A stretch of DNA of 10,124 bases from positions 1,680-11,803 of the forward strand of contig PLXB01000245.1 in assembly GCA_003151215.1 (NCBI GenBank), in the 5' to 3' direction. The DNA comes from Ignavibacteriota bacterium. GTDB taxonomy: Bacteria; Bacteroidota; Kapaibacteriia; Palsa-1295. Made by a program: the position numbers and the translations under genes. Below the pieces are notes generated by a model. It did no database searches and was not told the DNA's origin. It was given only the letters and a program-made list of their open reading frames with translations. Shown here one piece after another: positions 1 through 6,831 of this stretch; position 1 is the stretch's first letter; each line of letters begins with the position of its first letter.

Positions 1-1278
1 GCGCCGCACCCTGCGGTAGAAATCAAGAAAGAAGATGCTCCGCAAAAAAGTATCCTGAAAGTTTCGGTAAAAGCAGTCGGCATGACCGAATCAGGTGAGG
101 AAGTTCCGGAACCTGTCGTTGCGATCCAAAATGTCCGTATTACCGATGTTGCGCCTACGTTGAATTATCTTTTCTTTGATGACGGTTCGGCAAATATTCC
201 CAGGCGTTATCATTTTTATTCCGATGAGAATGATACGAAGTCATTTGATCCTGCGTCACTCTATAAGCTTAACGCACTCGGTATTCATTACGAGGTCTTG
301 AACATTCTCGGTAAACGAATGCAGGAAAAACCGTCATCGAAGATCACGATCACCGGCGCACGAAGTCTTCACTCTCCAGGCGATTCCGCTTCTGCTTCGG
401 ATATTTCTTTGCTTCGCGCTGAAAACACGGCAAAATATTTACAGGATGTCTGGAGTATTGCTCCCTCGAGAATAAAGATCAAATCCCGCGCATTGCCGGA
501 ACAGGCATCTGATGAAACCGCAGCTACCGGACAAGCCGAGAATCGACGCATCGAAATTACGACGAATACGCCCTCGCTTCTCGAACCGATCGAAACTCAT
601 CGCCTTGAGCGTACGGCAACACCGCCAAAAATTTCTTTTCAATCCGATATTACTTCCAATGCCGGAATTATGAGTCAGATCATCACGATCAGGCAAGACG
701 GAACGATCATTAAAACCATTGACGGTCTATCGCCCGAATCCAAAGGTGAGATGCTTTGGGATATTGCCCAAGGGAATATAATGGCAAGTAACGATTCGGT
801 GACATGGCAGATGGATATAATCGACTCGGCCGGCGCGATGGTTTCGATCAACGGGAATATTAAGATCAAAAAAGAAATCCAAAATAGATCTCGTCATGCA
901 ACCGATACTACTGCCGATAAGAGTCTGGAGCGATTCCATCTCCTGCTCTTCGATTATAGTTCTTCGGCTGAATTAAACAGCGTCTCCGATGAAATTTTTC
1001 AACGCATTGCAAGTTCGATCACCCCTGATTCGCATGTCTCTCTTATCGGTCATACCGATATTACCGGCGATCCGAATTATAACGAGCATCTTTCTTACGA
1101 TCGCGCAAGCCGCGCCTCGATCTTGCTATCGTCACGTCTGCATAAGCTCGGACGTCCTTCTCCGCCGTTTAGTCTGGAAGCGCGTGGCGCAAAAGATATT
1201 CTCTTTGATAATACCAATGCCGAAGGCAGATTCCTTTCACGCACCGTACGCATCACGATTGAAAAGGATTTGAAATAA
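1..1278 (+). CDS. OmpA-family envelope protein with two OmpA-like domains (5' end cut by the window)
   Basis: The reading frame is open from the first base, and the ATG at position 82 is not preceded by a stop, so the gene almost certainly begins upstream; 425 residues are visible. Two OmpA-like domains are seen (residues counted from base 1). The first, about 55-190, contains a YEVLNILGKRM helix, LLRAENTAKYL and the closing ENRRIEI. The second, about 312-423, has GHTDITGD (Asp353) and LSYDRAS (Arg368), the Asp/Arg pair that binds peptidoglycan diaminopimelate in OmpA proteins. In the first domain GHTD is replaced by GARS, so it may not bind peptidoglycan. Between them lies a beta-rich segment (about 200-295, with QDGTIIKTIDG) resembling an Ig-like linker. 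The family anchors outer-membrane or secreted structures to the cell wall in the periplasm. The stop codon TAA touches the ATG of the next gene, which suggests co-transcription and coupled translation. The family call is firm; the exact role is unknown. Confidence 0.9.
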   Translation, partial: APHPAVEIKKEDAPQKSILKVSVKAVGMTESGEEVPEPVVAIQNVRITDVAPTLNYLFFDDGSANIPRRYHFYSDENDTKSFDPASLYKLNALGIHYEVLNILGKRMQEKPSSKITITGARSLHSPGDSASASDISLLRAENTAKYLQDVWSIAPSRIKIKSRALPEQASDETAATGQAENRRIEITTNTPSLLEPIETHRLERTATPPKISFQSDITSNAGIMSQIITIRQDGTIIKTIDGLSPESKGEMLWDIAQGNIMASNDSVTWQMDIIDSAGAMVSINGNIKIKKEIQNRSRHATDTTADKSLERFHLLLFDYSSSAELNSVSDEIFQRIASSITPDSHVSLIGHTDITGDPNYNEHLSYDRASRASILLSSRLHKLGRPSPPFSLEARGAKDILFDNTNAEGRFLSRTVRITIEKDLK

Positions 1279-4200
1279 ATGAGAGTAAGATTCCCATATT
1301 GTCTCTTCTTCCTCTTCCTTGCTTGCCAAACGGAAAGTGGATTTGCACAATCATGTGAAATGAATATGCTTGCAACTCCGAACGCTTCTTCCTATGCCGT
1401 CATCCCGAACCCAAAAGGAATCTCGCTTCCCGGAGCTTTCACGATAGAATTCTGGGCACAATCTGTTTCTTTCGTGCCTCATGCAGGGCTTATCGAACAA
1501 GTCAATAATGGAAATAACGGCGCCTTCAGCATCGGCTTCACTTCCGGCAGCGCACTTATTGTAACACTTCACCTCAATAACGGAATCGTTACAGTTACTT
1601 CGCCGGACATTCAGAATATTCAAAATTGGCAGCATTATGCCGTGACCTTTACACCTAACGACAGTATCCGAATTTATATCAACGGCATTCTTACGACATC
1701 GCAAAAAACAACGGCGGCAAATCTTATTGCTTCAACCGATTCCATTCTCATCGCTCATAGTGATCTCAGCGGTGCAACATTTACAGGAAACATGGATGAG
1801 CTCCGTTTTTGGAATGTTGCTCACACTTCCGCAGAAATACTTGCTTCGATGACTACTGCACTTTCCGGAAATGAAGCAGGGCTTATGGCATATTACAGTT
1901 TCGATGACGATCCGGCTTCGCCGAATATTCATGATTTTACCGGAAGGAAAAGCGAAGGAATTCTGATCTCTTCGGCATCGCTGGCTGCTTCCACTTCTCC
2001 GGTGACCGGAACAACCGGAGGATATATGCTTGCATCGAAAGAACAAAGCGTGAAATTCCCCGATCTTATTTGTGGAAGCGTTGCCGATACGATCATCCAT
2101 GTTTATAACCGCGGACGGGAACAGGTGCAGATCGATCCGGCTGCATTTCAAAGTGGTAAAATATTCAGCGCTGCTACGTCTGTATTTCTTTTGCCTTCGG
2201 ATTCTACGCAGGCCGTTGCTATTCGAATTCAGGCAAACCCTGCTATACCCGGACTTTATCGAGATACGTTAATCGTCAAGAGCACGACGATCTGCGGCGG
2301 TATTTTGCGAATCCCGGTAGAATTGCGCTTTGATAAGATCTCGATCGCATTCGAAGATCCGATCTTCAAACTGCTCTTGGATGGTAATGATTTATTACCT
2401 TGTGATCTGCCGCTTTCGGGTCAAACATTTTTACAAAATACAGGCACAAGAGATGTAACTGTAAATTCTCTTCAATTATCCATACCCGGTGATATTCTCA
2501 TCACAAGCCCGGTGCCTCCGTTTGCGATCAGTCCCGGACAAATTCAGCAAATTAAATTTACTGTGCTTTCCGGTAGTGCGGGCACGATCAATACCACACT
2601 CACCGCCCGGACAAATGAATGCTCCCAAATTGCAACAACGACATTCGTTGGGAAACGAATTATCCCGCAATTCAGCATTCCTGATCATATTACCTTCCCG
2701 GATATTCATTTACCCGCTCCGGGAGTCGTCGTCAATATGACGATTACACTCCAAAATACCGGCTCAGCTACTCTTACAGCAAATCCGCCGCTTTCTTTAA
2801 CGGGAGGATCGGGATTCAGATTACTTTCGCCGCAGTCGGGTTTGGCATCTCTAAGTCCTGACTCAAGCCTTTCTATAAAGATTCGATTCACTACCAACGA
2901 ATGCGGAGTCTTTATGACGGCGCTCCACTTTCAGGATCAGAAGAATTGCGGAATCGATACGCTCATCCCGCTCTCGATCAATGTGCTCGGCCCGGATGTC
3001 TCTCCGGCAAATACATTTTACGATCTTGGAGCAAGTTGCGGTGCGCATGATACACTCATTACGTTGGTCAATAAAAGTGGAAGAACCGTGGTTTTGGGAA
3101 TACCCGTTTTCAGTAAAGACAGCATTGTTTCTCTTCTCGGAGGGACGCTGCCAAAATCTCTTGATCCGGGCGATTCTGTTTCCATTACGATCCGCTTTGC
3201 ACCGCCGGAGCCGGGCAGATATGGAGTTAATGCGAGCTTTCCTCTTTCGCCGTGCGGCGAGTCGTTACTCCATTTTCAAGGAATTCTGGGAGTCGGTCTT
3301 ATCGCACTCAGCGACTCAACTTTGGATTTCGGAAATGGATGCGATCTTTCTCCGGAAACAAGAAACCTTACGATCACTAATGAAGCAGGAAGACAAATCG
3401 AGGTTACAAACCAAACGCTGCAAGGATCACCGAATTTTTCTCTGATTGATCCGCCGCTTCCCTTTACGATGGGAAATAATACCAGCAGAGTAATGACCAT
3501 TCAATTTACCCCGCAACAACTGGGAAGTTTGGAACAATCCCAATTTGATCTTTATGATAGCGGATGTTTTGTTACGCGATTTACTGTTGCCGGTGTCAGA
3601 GAACGATTCAACATTAGTTGGAGCCCGGGCATCGGCGCGGAGTTCGGTACTATATGCCCGGGACGTGAAGACACTGCAACGGTCATACTATACAATAATG
3701 GCTATGGCGATGATACCGTCTCTTCAGATCAGGTGCTGATAAATTCTTCGGTCTTTCACAGCGCAAATATCAATGGCACTCCAATTCTTCATGGAGCAGG
3801 CAAACAATTCACTGTTATTTTTTCGCCGAAAGATACCGGAAATTATTGGGATTATCTGCAAGTCGTTCTTTCACCATGCAGTGATACGACGCGGATCGCC
3901 CTGCATGGCATCGGCGGTCCGGCCGCAACCCTTTCAACCACCGATAGTATCCTGGATTTCAAAACCATCAAAGTCGGAACGGTCGATTCACTCTGCACGA
4001 TTTTGCAAAATCCAAGTTGTCTTGCGCTTCCGATCTCCCTTGATTCAATTCACGGACAAAGTTCGGTCTTTTCCGTTTCGCAAAATACACGCAACATACT
4101 TCCCGATAGCATTGTGGATTCTGCGCCTTTGGCGTTCTGCTTCGTTTTTGCACCCGATAAAATTGGTTCGTTCGAATCGAGTGATACGATCAGGATCGGA

Positions 4201-5856
4201 GACCGGCAAAAGATCATTACGCTGCGCGGAAGTGCAGGACTAAGCGCCTTGAAATATGATCAGCGAACCATCGACTTCGGAGACGTCCTAAAAGATTCGA
4301 TCAAAAAAATTCCGTTTGCTATTCATAATAACGGTAGTTATCCTGCTTCGCTGGTGACGGTGAGACCTCCCGATCCGGATTTTTCGCATACAGCAAGCTC
4401 TCAGACTGTTGGCGGTACTGTGACTTCATACGACACGATCGAATTCCATCCCCAATACCTCGGACCTCAAAAATCATTGATCGTCTATGGCTGGGAAAAT
4501 CATCTTGATACGATCTTTCTCCTCGGCAGAGGCATCGAACCGGGATTATCGTTCGCATTATCGCTGCTCGATTTTTCCAAACGCAGAGTTGGCCACGATT
4601 CAACGATCCGTATCGGCGTAACGAATACCCTTGATACTCAAATTATTATACGAAGCGATTCCATTACAGGAAAATATACCGTTTCACCTGCAGGTTCAAG
4701 ATCCATTTATCCAAAAGAGACCAAAACGTATGATATTACCTATTCGCCTGATGCGGAAGAAGTCGATACGGCATCGCTTTACCTGGTTACCGATGTTGCC
4801 TCAATAGCAGTTCTGCCCATACGCGGCGAAGGCGTCGAGGCACATTTAACTGTCGATAAAACGAATATTGATTTCGGGAATATCGGGTTACAGCAAACAA
4901 GCAACCAAAATCTGAAAATCTCGAATACCGGAGGATATCCGCTTCTAATTAACTTAAGTAACCGGGTTCAGGAGTTTGGCAATTCACTGAACGGTATATC
5001 GGTAATACCTCCTGATTCTTCTGCTAATTATAATATCAGTTTCACTCCGCAACGCGCAGTTACGTATTTCGATACGCTGCATATCGATGCCGATGCGCCG
5101 GAGAAATTAGCTCTTGTCTCACTTCGAGGCAACGGAGTTTTCCAGCCTTTTGGTATTCCTGAAGTAACCTATAGCATTCCCGATGAACTGGCACAAGTCG
5201 GAGACATCGTCGATATTCCGATCAGCATCGGCGGAAAGGATCTCTCGCTATTCAATATCGATAGCTTCCATGTCGATATTACTTATGATCCGACCGTTAT
5301 CTACTTCCTTGATACGATCGAAACCGATCATACACTTTCATCAGGATTTACAATGAAGTTCGATAGCCTTTCTCATGACAGCATCATTCGGATTTCCGGT
5401 AGAGGAAATGAGATCGTTGCTACTCCCGGATGGTTTTTTGTCCTTCGCGCGATGGCGCTGCTCGGGCCCCATGACTCTACGAGAATTTCTATACAATCAA
5501 GCGATCCGATAAATACTGCAAGCCTGCTTTCATCAAGCGGTTCGTTCGTTATTACCGATTGCGAAAACTATCGCGGCGGCGTTCTCTTTAAAGGGAATTA
5601 CTTTGTCTCGCAAGTGAATCCGAATCCCGTCTCATCTTCCGCTCATATCGATTATGAGATCGGCTTACCCGGAAGGGTTCATCTCGATCTTTTCGATGCG
5701 CTTGGAAGGCATGTCAAAACGATTGTCGATGATGACCAAACAGTAGGAAAACATTCCACCACATTCTCTGCCGATGATATCCCAAGCGGAGAATATATCT
5801 ACGTTTTCAAGAGCCTCGAATATGAATCGCACGCTGCGATGATCATTGCGAAATAA
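1279..5856 (+). CDS. Giant T9SS-exported surface protein: LamG domain, ten ASH-like Ig repeats, cohesin-like domain, type A sorting domain
   Basis: This 1525-residue protein starts with a Sec signal peptide (MRVRF, hydrophobic CLFFLFLA, probable cleavage after GFAQ, residue 24). Residues about 38-228 form a LamG/concanavalin-like jelly roll (FTIEFW, then GNMDELRFWNVAHTSAEI). Ten repeats follow at about 258, 355, 470, 578, 679, 786, 889, 994, 1094 and 1193. Each opens with a strand like TLDFG or NIDFG, followed by an LxxTNxG-type strand, as in ASH/HYDIN-like 'choice-of-anchor D' Ig domains. Residues about 1307-1430 resemble a cohesin (VGDIVDIPISI, then VDITYDPTVI). Residues 1443-1525 are a T9SS type A sorting domain (NPNPVSSSA, LFDALGRHVKTI, IPSGEYIYVF), which directs passage through the outer membrane by the type IX system. 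The start abuts the previous stop; a weak purine run, AAAAGGA, lies 10 bases upstream. It probably acts at the cell surface or is released, as an adhesin or scaffold; the ligand is unknown. Confidence 0.92.
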   Translation: MRVRFPYCLFFLFLACQTESGFAQSCEMNMLATPNASSYAVIPNPKGISLPGAFTIEFWAQSVSFVPHAGLIEQVNNGNNGAFSIGFTSGSALIVTLHLNNGIVTVTSPDIQNIQNWQHYAVTFTPNDSIRIYINGILTTSQKTTAANLIASTDSILIAHSDLSGATFTGNMDELRFWNVAHTSAEILASMTTALSGNEAGLMAYYSFDDDPASPNIHDFTGRKSEGILISSASLAASTSPVTGTTGGYMLASKEQSVKFPDLICGSVADTIIHVYNRGREQVQIDPAAFQSGKIFSAATSVFLLPSDSTQAVAIRIQANPAIPGLYRDTLIVKSTTICGGILRIPVELRFDKISIAFEDPIFKLLLDGNDLLPCDLPLSGQTFLQNTGTRDVTVNSLQLSIPGDILITSPVPPFAISPGQIQQIKFTVLSGSAGTINTTLTARTNECSQIATTTFVGKRIIPQFSIPDHITFPDIHLPAPGVVVNMTITLQNTGSATLTANPPLSLTGGSGFRLLSPQSGLASLSPDSSLSIKIRFTTNECGVFMTALHFQDQKNCGIDTLIPLSINVLGPDVSPANTFYDLGASCGAHDTLITLVNKSGRTVVLGIPVFSKDSIVSLLGGTLPKSLDPGDSVSITIRFAPPEPGRYGVNASFPLSPCGESLLHFQGILGVGLIALSDSTLDFGNGCDLSPETRNLTITNEAGRQIEVTNQTLQGSPNFSLIDPPLPFTMGNNTSRVMTIQFTPQQLGSLEQSQFDLYDSGCFVTRFTVAGVRERFNISWSPGIGAEFGTICPGREDTATVILYNNGYGDDTVSSDQVLINSSVFHSANINGTPILHGAGKQFTVIFSPKDTGNYWDYLQVVLSPCSDTTRIALHGIGGPAATLSTTDSILDFKTIKVGTVDSLCTILQNPSCLALPISLDSIHGQSSVFSVSQNTRNILPDSIVDSAPLAFCFVFAPDKIGSFESSDTIRIGDRQKIITLRGSAGLSALKYDQRTIDFGDVLKDSIKKIPFAIHNNGSYPASLVTVRPPDPDFSHTASSQTVGGTVTSYDTIEFHPQYLGPQKSLIVYGWENHLDTIFLLGRGIEPGLSFALSLLDFSKRRVGHDSTIRIGVTNTLDTQIIIRSDSITGKYTVSPAGSRSIYPKETKTYDITYSPDAEEVDTASLYLVTDVASIAVLPIRGEGVEAHLTVDKTNIDFGNIGLQQTSNQNLKISNTGGYPLLINLSNRVQEFGNSLNGISVIPPDSSANYNISFTPQRAVTYFDTLHIDADAPEKLALVSLRGNGVFQPFGIPEVTYSIPDELAQVGDIVDIPISIGGKDLSLFNIDSFHVDITYDPTVIYFLDTIETDHTLSSGFTMKFDSLSHDSIIRISGRGNEIVATPGWFFVLRAMALLGPHDSTRISIQSSDPINTASLLSSSGSFVITDCENYRGGVLFKGNYFVSQVNPNPVSSSAHIDYEIGLPGRVHLDLFDALGRHVKTIVDDDQTVGKHSTTFSADDIPSGEYIYVFKSLEYESHAAMIIAK

Positions 5857-5870
5857 CACTGACCTGCTTT

Positions 5871-5988
5871 TCATTTCGAACGAATGTGAGAAATCTAAGA
5901 TAAGATAATTCCTTATCTCTTCCCCACAAGAACAAGGATTTATTTATTTTTAGATTTCTCTCTACGGCTTCGCCTCCATTCGAAATGA
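5871..5988. repeat. Imperfect inverted-repeat element with nested hairpin
   Basis: The outer arms TCATTTCGAA (5871-5880) and TTCGAAATGA (5979-5988) are exact reverse complements. So are the inner arms GAGAAATCTA (5888-5897) and TAGATTTCTC (5951-5960). The arms are interrupted by 7 bases on the left and 18 on the right, and the right interruption holds a small GGC-TTC-GCC hairpin. A further hairpin, AGATAAG/CTTATCT (5898-5904 and 5912-5918), sits just inside. It starts 14 bases after the stop of the giant surface-protein gene. I recall similar CATTTCGA...GAGAAATCT palindromes as dispersed repeats in Bacteroidetes genomes, which would make this a non-coding repetitive element; that is from memory and was not searched. 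It could also end or stabilise the upstream transcript, but no T-tract follows. Confidence 0.7.
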
Positions 5989-6008
5989 GATCCCGATTTC
6001 CCGTTCCT

Positions 6009-6036
6009 ATTCTCCATTCTGCATTCTCCATTCTCC
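6009..6036. repeat. Heptamer tandem repeat (ATTCTCC x4)
   Basis: Four successive 7-base units are seen: ATTCTCC, ATTCTGC, ATTCTCC, ATTCTCC. The second unit differs by one base. The array lies just upstream of the dcd promoter-like box. A related array lies downstream of dcd at 6672-6699, so the gene is bracketed by the same repeat family in the same orientation. Confidence 0.85.
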
Positions 6037-6044
6037 TTTTCCCG

Positions 6045-6052
6045 TATTTTTG
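6045..6052 (+). promoter_or_regulatory. Bacteroidetes-type -7 promoter box before dcd
   Basis: TATTTTTG matches the Bacteroidetes -7 consensus TAnnTTTG. It ends only 5 bases before the dcd ATG at 6058, so transcription would start at or next to the start codon and the mRNA would be leaderless or nearly so. No clear -33 TTG was found at the usual distance, because that stretch is occupied by the ATTCTCC heptamers. The A/T-rich match could arise by chance. Confidence 0.45.
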
Positions 6053-6057
6053 CATTC

Positions 6058-6615
6058 ATGATATTAACTGATAAAGATATTTTAGAAGCGATCGAAGCAA
6101 AAACGATCGTCATCGAACCCTACCGCCGCGAATGTTTAGGATCAAATAGTTATGATGTGCATCTCGGCGCAACACTTGCCATCTATAAAGGAGCCGTCCT
6201 CGATGCCAGAGAGCATAATGAGATCGAATATTTCGAGATACCAAATGACGGCTTTGTTCTTCGAACCGATACGCTTTATCTCGGAGTAACAGAAGAATAT
6301 ACCGAAACGCATGCCCACGTTCCGTTCTTAGAAGGCAAATCCAGCGTCGGCAGGCTTGGCATTGATATTCATGCCACAGCCGGCAAAGGAGATGTCGGAT
6401 TTTCCAATACCTGGACTCTGGAAATTTCCGTGAAGCAGCCGGTAAGAATTTACGCCGGAATGCCTATCGGCCAGCTTATCTACTTCGAAGTCAAAGGCGA
6501 ATGCCTGACTCCCTACTCCACCAAAGCCAACGCAAAATATAACACACGAACCATCAAGCCCGTAGAATCGATGATGTATAAGAATTACGATAACGTAGCA
6601 AAGCGGTGGAAGTGA
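6058..6615 (+). CDS. dcd: dCTP deaminase
   Basis: The 185-residue product is a Dcd-family trimeric enzyme. It hydrolyses the amino group of dCTP to give dUTP, feeding dTMP synthesis in the cytoplasm. Visible signatures are SNSYDVHLG near residue 30, the nucleotide-binding loop EGKSSVGRLG (92-101) with Ser95/Ser96 and Arg99, HATAGKGDVGF (105-115), and WTLEIS with the likely catalytic Glu122. The tail from MPIGQLIYF through AKYN follows the family pattern, and the length is normal. Position 109 is Gly, as in bifunctional dCTP deaminase/dUTPases (TAG), where E. coli Dcd has TAH, so a dUTPase activity is possible but not shown. There is no Shine-Dalgarno sequence before the ATG; a TAnnTTTG box lies 5 bases upstream. 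The gene stands alone between repeat-rich spacers, with no pathway partner next to it. Confidence 0.96.
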   Translation: MILTDKDILEAIEAKTIVIEPYRRECLGSNSYDVHLGATLAIYKGAVLDAREHNEIEYFEIPNDGFVLRTDTLYLGVTEEYTETHAHVPFLEGKSSVGRLGIDIHATAGKGDVGFSNTWTLEISVKQPVRIYAGMPIGQLIYFEVKGECLTPYSTKANAKYNTRTIKPVESMMYKNYDNVAKRWK

Positions 6616-6621
6616 ATTCAA

Positions 6622-6660
6622 ACTCCCCTCCTTTTCAAGGCAGGGGCTGGGGGGTGGTTA
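6622..6660. repeat. C-rich/G-rich hairpin repeat downstream of dcd
   Basis: CCCCTCCTT (6625-6633) pairs with AAGG-C-AGGGG (6637-6646) around a TTC loop, giving a 9-bp stem with one bulged C. It is followed by CTGGGGGGTGGTTA. There is no T-tract on the plus strand, so it is not a standard terminator, although it lies only 9 bases after the dcd stop and could act as an RNA 3' stem. I recall similar CCCCTCC...GGAGGGGCTGGGGGTGG sequences as dispersed repeats in related genomes; this is unverified. Confidence 0.6.
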
Positions 6661-6671
6661 TAAATTAAATT

Positions 6672-6699
6672 ATTCCTTATTCTCCATTCTCCCTTCTGC
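6672..6699. repeat. Second ATTCTCC-type heptamer array
   Basis: The units are ATTCCTT, ATTCTCC, ATTCTCC and CTTCTGC, so two are perfect and two degenerate. The heptamer is the same as in the array at 6009-6036, in the same orientation, on the other side of dcd. Confidence 0.7.
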
Positions 6700-6700
6700 C

Positions 6701-6749
6701 TCCTAAAATCATCCTAATCCCTAAAATCTCCTGAAATCAAGGTTCAGAC
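6701..6749. repeat. Degenerate TCCT-AAAATC repeat
   Basis: This short stretch repeats TCCT at 6701, 6712 and 6728, each followed by an (A/G)AAATC-like or AATC block, and ends in AAGGTTCAGAC. The units vary in spacing (about 11, 16 and 11 bases), so this is an irregular low-complexity repeat rather than a clean tandem array. No gene is seen in this spacer. Confidence 0.45.
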
Positions 6750-6773
6750 AATATTATTATTTCGAACAAACAT

Positions 6774-6801
6774 AAAAGAGCATCTGCTTTCGCAGATGCT
6801 C
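6774..6801 (-). terminator. Rho-independent terminator of the Hcp-like gene
   Basis: A perfect 10-bp stem (6778-6787 with 6792-6801) reads on the minus strand as GAGCATCTGC, loop GAAA, GCAGATGCTC, followed by TTTTATG. The GAAA loop is a stable GNRA tetraloop. It lies about 30 bases beyond the stop of the minus-strand gene at 6832. The T-run is only four bases, but the stem is strong. On the plus strand the stem is followed by A residues, so termination is expected only for minus-strand transcripts. Confidence 0.82.
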
Positions 6802-6831
6802 CAAAAAAATACTTGTGATAATTTAATCCCT

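Noticed and set aside
1279..1326. Lipoprotein signal in the giant protein (Cys16 after FLA)
   Set aside because: The residues before Cys do not fit a lipobox well, while GFAQ at 21-24 is a good signal peptidase I site and the protein has a T9SS sorting domain.
2050..5150. DNA-level tandem repeat or CRISPR-like array in the giant gene
   Set aside because: The ten repeats are recognisable only at protein level; their DNA has diverged and there are no identical repeats with unique spacers.
5898..5918. Hairpin AGATAAG/CTTATCT as the terminator of the surface operon
   Set aside because: The stem is A/T-rich and no T-tract follows it; it is better explained as part of the inverted-repeat element.
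5843..6055. Minus-strand open frame of 70 codons
   Set aside because: It runs through the inverted repeat and the ATTCTCC array; its residues (ENAEW and similar) come from translating repeats, and it overlaps the end of the giant gene.
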